A stretch of DNA of 64,000 nucleotides from Balanoglossus misakiensis (lineage: Eukaryota > Hemichordata): contig CM082585.2 in NCBI GenBank assembly GCA_040954595.2, positions 7,006,001-7,070,000 on the forward strand, in the 5' to 3' direction. The notes beneath the pieces were generated by a model. The model worked only from the letters and a program-made list of their open reading frames with translations. It had not been told where the DNA came from and ran no database searches. The translations under genes and the position numbers were made by a program. Positions 53,801-64,000 of this stretch are shown here, piece after piece (position 1 is the first letter of the stretch; the number at the start of each line of letters is the position of its first letter).

Positions 53801-55926
53801 ATGATGCGAGAGAAGATTAAAACCTACTCCCAAGAAAACAATATCCCAATCTTGCCCTTATTAATCATTAATGCATCAATCTTCTTCAAGTAATTGTGCT
53901 TCAAGACATCGGGACTGCGGTTGGTCACTTTGTTTTATTATTGCAAATAAAAGATGAGAAACTCACTCCTCTGACTCTTAGTGCCGGCGGTGCTCTTTCT
54001 TGTGGACGACTTTGAAGAGCAATCATTTTACTTGATCGTGGGATATCGTCTACGTGTAGTTTGACATCTCTCAGTGTTACGAAGTACAGTACATACCAAG
54101 TGTTCTTTTCCCATTAACTAGGAATACTGGGCTAACACTGGGTTGACTGAGCTATAGCTTATAGTAACAGCCCAGAACAAATATTTTAATATCATCACGG
54201 TCTTGAGTCTGAAAAAAGAAATTGATATTCACACTTAGAAATGACCTTGCTGCTGGTGGATATAGCAATGATGCATAAGTTAATAACATTGCAATTAGAT
54301 AATGCGATAATATCCAAATTCATTTAGTAATGGCATGTTGAAGGGAAATACTTGCTTTCAGGACCATGTGAAAGAACAAAAAGTCTGAGAATTTTTTATC
54401 AGACATTTTCATGGATAATCTACATGTATTGATCTTTTGCATTGTGGTCACCCCACTTTCCACAGTGGAATGTTCCAGCCAGCTTATTTGTCGTGTAACC
54501 CTTTTGGCCTTTTTGTAATTGAGTGCAGTCAATGATAAATAATCTCGTCTGTCGCATCTTTATTGATTTGACGTGAGTTGTCTGTTGCAAACTGTCAAGT
54601 TCAACAATGGCACAAATCCATAGATCACGATTTGCCTTTTAGTGGTCGTCCGTTTTCTTAATTGCATTGCTGTATAAAGTACGGTGGGGGAATACTCAAT
54701 TCGAAAAAAATAATGCAAAAATAATGCAATGGAAAACATGATACAAATTTCATCAAAGAAACGAATAAAAATCCCACAGCATGCAAGAGTGGTGTAACCA
54801 AGAATTTTATTGCTAAATAATAATACCAGCACAAGTACACTTGTGTAAAGGTACATTGATATAGTCAGGTTACCAGATGTAAAAGTTATTCATGGCGAAA
54901 ATACTGGAAGAGTCGATCTTGATAATATGCAATGTGATTAAATTAAAAATTGGCTTCAAACAAACCTCTTCCAGTATGAAATCTCTGTGACCTCAATTTG
55001 TATACTTCACAAAAATCTCAGCAACTGATCTTGCAGAGTGCAGTTCACAAGTACTGGCAGCACAAGTCGTATATTCACCCAACAGTGTTTAATCCAAAAA
55101 GGATCAGTCATATACTTATTGCCAAGTTGTAAATTTTTTATGTTCCTAGGCAAACATCAGAATAGTAAATCATTGAAATGTCACTTGATATGTAGAGCTG
55201 CAATTCAGAAAAAAATAACTGTATCACCTAATATCGTAATATGAAATTTTTATCAGTTTCTAATATGCCGGGAACCAGAATTTCATTTATGAAGAAGACG
55301 CATATGGAATCCAGGGAAAGTTACTGTCCGGGGTTAATAACATTGGCATTTTGGGAATTAGTTGATGGAACTGAAGGATACTAAACAGTTTTATCTTGAA
55401 ATGGAGTACCTCTAGTTTTCACTGTTTTTGTTTAAATTTCAGCATGTGTGATTTGTGTCTGCTTCATGTCTGGCGAGATAATTCCAAGTAAATATTCTTA
55501 TACTTTGTGCATCCTTCAGTATGATGTGGGCAAGGCACAAATGTCTCGGCCTTTGTCAGTAAAATTTTAAGAATAGATTCTGCTTTCCAATATGCTGGTG
55601 AATAAGAATGATGAATGGCTATCCCCATCAAAGTCAGTCGTAGATAGTTCTCCTTAAAAATTTGCTCCAAAATATTGAACTGTGTATGGAGGCCGGTTCA
55701 TACTGCCCTCTGCGGTTGAAATCTCGACTGCATGCATAAATGATAAAGGGGATTCTGGTTTGATGACTGTCGGTGAACCGGTTCAGTTTTTATGTGTACC
55801 CTCAGGGTGCAACGTCCTGGTTTGCTAATTCCCCCACCGTTCTCTCGGCGTGAGATACTCCGCAGCTCGCTTGTGCTTCCATACGGCGAGGAGGCGCAGG
55901 AATTTATCAGCCTTTTCCCCCCTGGA

Positions 55927-56004
55927 ATGTCATCAGGATACGCTCGTAACATGTTGACTAAATCCTTGGGAAAGTCCATGGTGGCTGCCGCAGCAGCGGT
56001 TCTG
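55927..56004 (+). CDS. Candidate alternative first coding exon (1b), partial
   Basis: ATG at 55927 (G at -3) opens 26 codons, MSSGYARNML...AAAAAVL, ending at a strong donor CTG|GTGAGT in phase 0. The preceding roughly 120 bases are CpG-rich for this region, as expected of a 5' UTR near a promoter. A possible acceptor (CCCTCAG at 55799-55805) would make it an internal exon. Read in phase 0 from exon 1a that version hits a TGA after 15 codons, so a separate first exon is the better model. Like exon 1a it could join 59763 or 62285 in frame. Protein not recognised. Confidence 0.35.
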
Positions 56005-59000
56005 GTGAGTCAATGGGTTCTTCTTTCGTCACTTGATCACTCAATCAATTAATTAACAGCCAGGTAGAGACTGAACCGTTATTCAGTTCTCCAGCAGCTG
56101 TTTTTGACAGGTAGACCAACCGGGCACATTAAAATTGACGAAAGGTCCAGGATCGCAGTTCCGAGTATAGTACAAGGAGACAGCCTGCGAATTCAAGATC
56201 AGTGACATCTTGTTATCTCAGAATTCCGGTCAGGTAGGCAGCTGTTAGCATTACAGAAGGTAACGGATTCAAGTCCTGTGACTTCTAATAACTGTACTTC
56301 TGGCCATTAAATGAGCAGCCTGCTAGATACAGATTTTCTTTACCATGCGTGTTTCGCCTGCAAATTGACATTATTCCGAGTGAGGCCACTCAACCAGACA
56401 AAAAAATGGATATTTGTCAAAATATGTGTACAGACACACACCAGTCTAGAGATTGCCGGTTCCTTCCTGAATGGCTAGATCTAATTTGTCTGACAGCGAT
56501 CACTCGCGCACATTCATTATACACTATTGCCGCACTCGCCATTCAGAAATGTAATATTGATAGTACATCATGCCACAGGCGCCATTCACTTCGACGTCTG
56601 TTGGAGTGTGGGTTGTTAGATTTTTCCATTCATAACATTCCGATGTATTGGTGCAGTACGGGTAACAAAACGCAGTCATCGTTTTACCTGCATGAAACAT
56701 CCTTATGGCTCACTTTTGTGTTTATATGTTGTTTGTGTTGATTTGATCTTTGGGAGATTGATCAAAATGTCTGTTTTGTTTTACCAAAGTCGGCAATGTA
56801 TGCGTGCGAAAATGATTATAGTCTCATTAATATTTATGTAAATAATGAATAAGTGTTGATTTAAGTGTCAGCAATATGGTTGATTACAGTTAATCTTTTA
56901 ATTAATAAAATATTTCCTTTAAATTGTAGTGCTTTGTCTGAACTGTTGCATTGCTACAATGTAGGACATTGACCTGTTCTTGCTGTGGTGGATATCAAGG
57001 TGTTTGTTAGGCATTTGCGCTGAAATGATTGCAAATCAAGTCTTAAATGCCTCTACATTTGACTGTTACACATACCAGGATATCAGATACTTCCACCAAA
57101 CATGTCAGGAAGCCGCAGCAAATTGCCTGATCCTCCAAACAGCATGTCGATTACGCACACCTTCTTTATCTACTGCAACGACGCTAGGGTCACCAGCCGA
57201 AAATAAATTCAATACTCCGCCACGGTTTGATTGTATTTTATACCGAGGGGCATCCAACCACTTTGGCGAGATTGATCCCACAAATAATGATGCGAATTCG
57301 CCGCCACACAAAAACACACGCACGCACTGTCATGTGCGACTGCGACCCCCTTCTTGCGAATTCACCTCATCCTCCTGGCCCTTTCGGGCAGATTTATACG
57401 CTGCGTAATTGATACATAAATTTTGTTCTTGCGTAGCCTCCAGATAATCAAATGAAAATTACAGCCATTAGACAGTAAGGTCAGCTCAGATTAGACAGAT
57501 ACCGAGTCAGATGGCCTGTTTTTTTTGACATTTGTAATGTCAAATGTCATTGCAGAGTCGAGTAAAAACAGTGAAATATTAATCGGCATCTTTTTTCCAT
57601 TTTCCTGTGCACACCTAGAGGATGCAATGAATTCTCTGATATTTAACAAAAACTGCATTGGAATATTTTAAATAGTAATTTGTTTTCAACAGGAAGAAGT
57701 CACTTGGCAATAATTTAATTAAAATGCAGCAGACAAGGATTGCATATTGATGTTGGTCTGCCTTCACAAAATTGGTTATAAAAATTCACTTTCTTGATCT
57801 GTGAAAAAATCCAACTGATCATTGAATGATAATTCATGATATTGTATAAAACATTTCCCATAAATTGTTTGTTTTTATTTAAATCCAATTTTGAAATATT
57901 ATATGGGAAAACATGTAAGATGCCAGGTAGTATACAATAGTAAGCATATTTGGAAGCTCAGTTCACATCAACCCTGAACCTGTCCTGCATGCGTCACACA
58001 ACATGTAGGTTGTGCTCACCCTCTGCATTGTAATAGAGATCTCAATATCACTGCTAACACCACCTGTGAGAATCTTTACAAAGAGTATCAATTCCCATCT
58101 GATATGGGATGATGATACACTCTTTGACGTACATGTGTAATTAATACACACACAATACATGTGAATGATAGCGTGCATATATTATCGCAGGTGATGCAGC
58201 CATAAGTTTGAGTAAAATTTTGCTAAATTTTATGAAGGTAACTGCTAGTTTTGACATGCAACATACCCTGATTGGTGGGTGGGACATGTTGAAGTGGAAA
58301 TTATCCAGGCGGTAACCATCCTAAAACCCTTTTGAGCTTTTGCTGAAAACATTCCGTGCAAAACAAGCTTATTTGATACAATGTATTTGAATCTAATCTC
58401 GTTATTGACTTTCTAGCCTTGAACTAAACCTTGAACGAACTTTCTCAGATGACAGAATCCTATATCTCAGAGTAGCCTGCGTTTAATACTAAGTGGCCCC
58501 AGTAATTACATATGTTATCCCTGATATTGATTCCGTGCATGAGATTTTACACAGAAGCCTCTATTTCATCACTTTGCATATTACCAAGGACAGTGTACTC
58601 ACATGACATTTGTAATGATAGTGTGTTGTCAGTTTTCATCATCTATCACTTTGTAAATTTATGTATAGGAAGGTGAGAGAGTGTGTGTAATTTATTTTGA
58701 GGTAAATGTCCTGTTCAGACAGCTTGTATATTTAATCTGTATTCATAGCAGCTACGCCACTCAGAACAGTTTAGTCACAGGAATGCCGTTGCATCAAAAT
58801 CTTGTGAGTGAATCACCGACAGTGTTTATGTGTTTTCAATTGCATAGGCATATTTTATGTTTAAAGGAGTTTCATTAGTGTTAGAAGGTTTAAATTGGAT
58901 GAATCATGAAATTGAATCATTCAATGTCAAAATCCTGAGGCTTGTGAGTAATTCTGAGTCAGTAAACCTTGGATTGGTGAAGTTGCCTACTGCCCTCTGT

Positions 59001-59762
59001 AGTGACACTCTGAAGTTTGCAATGTGTATATCAAATCACATTTCAAACAGTGGTGGCGCTGTCTCCTGAAGCGTTCTCCTTCAACATGCCACGTGATGAT
59101 TCCATTTTCTTTGTAAATTTATTTATGGAGGATAAGTTGAAATATGATGAACTGAAATATTGTACAATATTTTTAAAGCTGTGTTAGCAGTGTCTGAACC
59201 TGTTCACATTTTAACCGATTGTCATGTTCATGAGATTTATGCTCATTCAACTCTTGTGGCAGCAATGAACAAGGGAAATGTATGTTAGAGCGCCACCACA
59301 TTTGGATGTGTGTCCAGACCAATATGTATATTGCCCTCTATATCAGAAACCCACGAAATCTTTCTGTGTACCATTACTAGAGTCCCAGTAACCAATACCT
59401 ACTTCCTTCGACCATTCAGACATAAATTGGCCAATCAATCAACTCTAGACATGTCACATGGCATTTTCTCTGATATTAAGTGGCACTCAAAAAGTGGCAT
59501 ACGTACATTGGATAAGAATACTGGTACGTCGTAGCCCCAAGAAAGCTATTCTGCCATTACATCCATATACATCAGAAAGTCTCCAATAAAGCACTTCCAT
59601 CTAACAAAATACTTCTCAGAACAACTTTCAATTTTTTAGCCCACAGGTAATTTTTTTTATCTAGTTTGACTGATCTATATTAGAAGTGCAGAGAACACAG
59701 TGTTCATTTCTCATGGGCTGATCAATTTTCAGACTGCATTATTCGCGGCTCTCGCGTTTCAG

Positions 59763-59834
59763 ACTCCGCGGCGCCAGACTTCATCGGGCATTCAGGGACG
59801 CACGCTGAGATCGGCGCGTTGCCATCAGATAAAG
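59763..59834 (+). CDS. Candidate 72-bp internal exon in a CpG-rich patch
   Basis: A TTTCAG acceptor precedes 59763 and AAG|GTGTGC follows 59834. The 24 codons are open in phase 0 and rich in Arg, Ser and Thr (TPRRQTSSGIQ...). The exon length is a multiple of three, so it could be an alternatively used cassette. The local CpG density stands out from the A/T-rich surroundings, but the donor is only fair and the peptide is unrecognised. Confidence 0.25.
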
Positions 59835-61785
59835 GTGTGCGTCGGGGTTTGAACCTACGTTGGGGCAGTCATTTGTGAAACCAAGAGGGGACGTCAGCGA
59901 CTTCCTCAATCAAAACCTCGGCGCGTTCCGAACAACTTTCAGATGGTGATTTATCACCAGGGGGCTGTTTAACTGCGAATACATTCTCCAGTCTCCCTGA
60001 TCAAGGCTGGAAATGAGATGAAATATAAATGACTTCTGTGAACTAGTGATGTAAAGAGAATCGCAGAGGACTAGCCTTGTGTATTTTTCATCTTGCTATA
60101 AACTCAAGTGGAAAATCAATCATGAGAGAAAATACTGTGTAACACCTGCGACTATTGTTTTTTTTCAGTGAAAAGTGTTACATCGATGTATATTATTAAT
60201 ATTATAAACAATTCAGCTTAATTGTGATGAGTTAAACTTATAAATGCTGTCAGGACATTCATTCATTCAAACTTTGTAGGGGTTAAATATACATGTACCA
60301 ATTTTTTTCTCCAAAACACTGCCCTCTTCGTTCACTGCAGATGCACTGTGTCGTCCAACATCACTCCAGATCACAATAATCCCAATAATTTCCGGTTCCA
60401 CAATGCTCTCCATAGGCTTAGTACAGTGTAGTGTGAAAGGTTTCCGTTTCTAGATGTTAAATTTTTTCTCCTTCTAATGATTTTTTTGGCCTTACGGTGG
60501 GTGTACAAACAACTCATCACATAATGGAGAACATCAAGGCCAAATCAATATCCTTTCCTCTTTGAAGCACAATGAAACGTCCTCATCATTGCTAAAAATA
60601 GATGTCATTGATGTGACTATGGTTCTTATCTATCCATATCTCATCTGCTATCCACTCTTGTCTGTTCAGTTGGCTCATCAGAGGTGTGCTAGAACACATG
60701 ATCTGGGGATTACACAATCGTCAAAGAACGATTTCTGTCGATTGTCCACATCTGGACAGAGTTGTCCAAGTAGCAACTCATGCAAGGTCACATGTAATAT
60801 TGAATTGTGTTCTTCTAGTCTTGAGGGGACGCCAGGGACGTATTCTACTCGTTTTCAAACATTGTTCGTACTTGGTCTAGGAGAAAGTTATGTGACAGTC
60901 CTTGGGTTTTATGCTGATGTATGTTATAGAGATATGCAAATACATGATTTAAAGTGTGATAATCATAAATTTTTACAGAAGCTTTGACAACACGACTAAG
61001 ACTACGCTGTGAATTAAACAAATAAAAAATCATATGCCCACCTGAACATTACTCTTGCCGTTGCAATACACAAAACTGTTTCCTCTAAGTTTTAAAATTC
61101 TTCTGCATGATGTGACAGATTTTCCTAATGCAAACCCATATGTATGACCTGGTCACATGCAACTAGGTTGTACACAACGCTGAGAGAAAGAGAGTGGGTA
61201 TATTGGTTATTCATAGTTGTTTGATGTTGTCCCTTCAAGGAGAAAATACATTCTGAGAATAAATGAGTTGAGTTGAGGGTGAACTAAATATCCATCAATT
61301 TGTAGCATCCACTTTTTGGAGAGACTGTAGCTTGCATACTTATTTAGTACATAGTACAGTGTTCTCCCGGCAAGAAATAAATTTTCCACAAGATAGTCAA
61401 TCTTGTTCTGTGAAAGGTAATTTCAGTTGTGTAATCTGCACCATGGAAACGCAGTCTGGGCATGATATGAAAACAAGCCAGATGTTTTTGAGTTATAGAC
61501 TCATCAATTTTCTGACAAAGTTGCTGGACTCCTAGTACCTCGGTGGAATTTCTGTGTAATAGCAGTCATTTGTGACGAAATGAAATTTGTTTCAGTTTAA
61601 GCTAGCTACCATCTCCATAGCAGTAAAAATAGATTGTACCATTTATCTGGGGATGGTGAGAGGATAAAACATGTGGTAGTCCTGCCCAGATGGGTATGCG
61701 TATATACCACCTGATTGAAGTCTATTTGTAACTACAGCTGTAGTGCTGACAATCAATAATTCATCAGATTGGCTTCATTAGATTG

Positions 61786-61793
61786 TGACGTCA
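61786..61793. promoter_or_regulatory. Consensus CRE (TGACGTCA)
   Basis: Fourth perfect CRE palindrome in the window, about 490 bases before the 62285 exon. Confidence 0.3.
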
Positions 61794-62284
61794 TCACTGT
61801 GCAAGCCAATAAACTTGCAGAATAGATATTAGGGACCTCCGAATATTTATTCAGATGGTTTTTTAATTTCATCAGCTTCGTGGACCACTTTGTGAAAATG
61901 TTAAAATGCGATTATGCGTGTGCGTGTTTTGTGTTGATTAGTAAAATTGAGTGTTGCTGTACCGTTGTTGATAGATTGAGGGCCGTGTAGTTTATTGGCA
62001 TTTGCAATGTTATGAGCTTTTGAGTGGGCCCCTTAAGATCTTGTTCTATCTGCTTACTCTCACGTATACGTCTGTTTCACTGTGATTTGCAAGTCTCTCT
62101 GTGTGGCTGGGCTGCATGGGAAGAAAAGCTTTTAGCCTGGCTGCACTTCAGAACATTACAGGCTGAGTGGAGAAGAATTTCTACCACGTAGTGGTAACGC
62201 TGTCACACAGACATGCCAGAAAATCGCAACCACACCTTGTCAGCGGAAGACATCATGAACGTGAATTTTTTCTTGTACTTTCAG

Positions 62285-62326
62285 GCGCTGGATCCTACTC
62301 TGACTCAAGCGGTTCTCCCGTCAAAG
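62285..62326 (+). CDS. Candidate 42-bp internal exon of the right-hand gene
   Basis: A strong acceptor (TTCTTGTACTTTCAG) and a near-perfect donor (AAG|GTAAGT) bound 42 bases. In phase 0, the phase left by exons 1a and 1b, it encodes ALDPTLTQAVLPSK. A second frame is also open (AGSYSDSSGSPVK), so the reading depends on the upstream exon. The two strong splice sites make this the best-supported internal exon. The protein family is not recognised and the rest of the gene should lie beyond 64000. Confidence 0.5.
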
Positions 62327-64000
62327 GTAAGTTATTATTTTCCTTTCCTAAGATATCCTACATTACCCCCAAGAAGTTGAAGCATGTAAGATCTTGTAAT
62401 TGATACTCAAAACACATACTGTATTAGATCAACATGGTGCTGTGACTGTTGCCGAGTCTGAACATTAGCTTTCTCTTGCAACGATGCAGAGCGAAAACAT
62501 TTTTGCTAGAACTTTGTTTGGAACTACCACTGAAATGTCTAATCATATTGTAGAGAAATACAAACAAGTACATGTTTATTATATGTCAATACTCGGGGAA
62601 TATATGAGAGAATAATGGAATACAGTTGTATGTGTCAGAATGCTGGAAAATAATCTTTAGAGAATACCATATAGTGAATAGGCTGTTTCATAATGTATTA
62701 GCCCACCTGGTTTTAATGGTGCTAATCAGTTAGATATCACAGAAAGGGATATTTATGGGCCCTGTCAAAAGCTTAATTGAAGTGTCATTGTGGTATCGCG
62801 TATCTGCACATAGCTGATGATGAGACTGGTGATAATAATATAGAGCGTGTTAGGCTATTCCACTTATGGTAATCTTAATCAGTGTATGGTAGACTACCTT
62901 TAGTCTTGACGTGAATTTCAAAATCACCTGGAATGATGGATAGAAATCATAAAAACGTGACATAATTTGGAATAGTTTTATGCGTCTTACTATTCTTTAG
63001 ACCTCTAATGGTCTCTCTCTGATGGAAAACATATACATGTACCTCTCTTGCCTGACTGTCGGTGGAAATTTTCAGAAATCATTTACACTAATTAAATGAA
63101 TAAGTGCAGTAGAAATTACCGGTACAATAGCGTACGTGGTGAATTTTCTGTAAAGGCGTCCTTATTTCCAAAATCATGCTATGCTAAGTGATTTGGCATG
63201 AATCATTGTAGTATAGATGTGTGTGTCTCACCCACACATGGTAAATTGATGATAGCCGACATGCAGTGTTCTTGCACTGATATTTGTATTTATTGTAATG
63301 ACATTTAGGAAGCCATGTCTGCTATTAGCAGGCTTACCATAGGGCTGTCCATCATGATTCAGTTCAATAGAAAGCGGCCTTTAATTATTTTTGACTTGTA
63401 AACCGTAAGAATAGACTTAGAAACCTCCAGTCTGCAGAACTGAAAAAGTGATAACAGTGGTCCTGCATACAAATTGATTTTGCATACAGATTCTACCGTA
63501 TAATACGTACATTTATGATTCAATCCCATTCGACATTTGGAGAGTGTTTTTTTACAGCAATTCAACTCTCCCATGTTTTCACATGTGTATTTTTAAGCTT
63601 CTTAGGATTTCCTTTGTGACCAGATCGTGTCCATAACATGACATGACAGTGACATAATCCTGGGATGGCTAGGAATTTCTTGTTGAGGGAGAGTGAAACT
63701 TTTCAGCTCATTGCCAAAAACAATTCAGTGAGAAGAGATAAGCTTATATTGGTGTATAGATCACAGCAGTAGGACCTTCAACTTTGTTATCTTATGGACA
63801 AATTACGCTATCAACATGGTTATTAATTTAGATCAATGCTATCCTTTGTCAGGGATAGGTTCAGGTACCCGAAGGCTCTCTGAGCTCTGCATTAACTTTC
63901 TGTACATGATGCTGTGTCAATCAAACTACGTGAAGGGTAATATTGTCGGCTTTACAGTGTGGTACTGAAAAGACGGCATTTCATCTGAGCCATCGGAATG
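62327..64000 (+). other. Probable intron to the window edge
   Basis: A/T-rich DNA after the donor at 62327 with no recognisable exon on either strand. One TACATGTA palindrome lies near 63036. If the gene model is right, this is intron and the gene continues past the edge. Confidence 0.4.

Larger units (their letters stand above)
47229..62284 (+). other. Large intron region of the right-hand gene (with candidate internal exons)
   Basis: Between exon 1a and the 62285 exon lies about 15 kb. It holds a MITE (47270-47478), a 73-bp tandem duplication (47676-47820), a possible alternative first exon (55927-56004), a CpG-rich patch with a candidate exon (about 59745-59950) and a CRE (61786-61793). 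The remaining A/T-rich DNA shows nothing coding. The intron assignment depends on exons 1a and 62285 belonging to one gene, which is inferred from matching phase only. Confidence 0.4.

Noticed and set aside
55806-56004. Internal-exon reading of the 55.8-56.0 kb segment using the CCCTCAG acceptor
   Set aside because: Joined to exon 1a in phase 0 it meets a TGA after 15 codons, so a first-exon model from ATG 55927 is preferred.
56980-57408. Plus-strand open frame of 142 codons
   Set aside because: No domain, no supporting splice sites and an unremarkable composition; most likely chance within an intron.
59845-59866. tRNA B-box-like sequence on the minus strand (GGTTCAAACC)
   Set aside because: The bases around it do not form a T-stem, and no A-box or acceptor stem is found at the right spacing.
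60562-60987. Plus-strand open frame of 141 codons
   Set aside because: No recognisable domain or exon borders; the residue pattern looks like translated noncoding DNA.

Overview
The window looks like nuclear DNA from an animal, most likely a marine invertebrate (amphioxus, hemichordate, echinoderm or lophotrochozoan; the sequence alone does not settle which). The grounds are one intronless rhodopsin-class receptor gene, sparse short exons with GT-AG borders, very long ATGT-family microsatellites, a TA-flanked MITE, a strong excess of the palindrome TACATGTA, and long noncoding stretches without operon-like packing. I see no bacterial, viral or organellar gene organisation.

Layout. From 1 to about 24.4 kb I find no credible protein-coding gene. 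This part holds CpG-containing noncoding DNA, small simple repeats, a hairpin (13.03-13.08 kb), an RFX-type X-box (13.64 kb), consensus CRE and ETS sites, and two large tetranucleotide arrays (18.88-19.18 and 23.31-23.59 kb). The one secure gene, on the minus strand, has its coding region at 26385-24946. It is a single-exon, 479-residue class A GPCR whose TM3, TM4-ECL2, TM6 and TM7 sequences match the orphan receptor GPR101. A third compound array lies at 27.86-28.05 kb. From about 28 to 47 kb there is again no gene, only small repeats and possible transcription-factor site clusters.

From 47.0 kb to the right edge I infer the 5' part of a plus-strand gene whose main body lies outside the window. 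A first coding exon (start codon 47031, donor after 47228) is supported by an upstream in-frame stop and a phase-0 splice site. A possible alternative first exon (55927-56004) and two downstream candidate exons (59763-59834 and 62285-62326) are all phase 0, so they could be joined in frame. I do not recognise the encoded protein. The first intron carries a 209-bp TA-flanked MITE.

No new multi-gene system is evident. The most useful items for follow-up are the GPR101-like receptor with unusual switch motifs, the alternative-promoter gene model, the MITE, the TACATGTA excess and several palindromic regulatory candidates. No functional link between the receptor and the right-hand gene can be read from the sequence.
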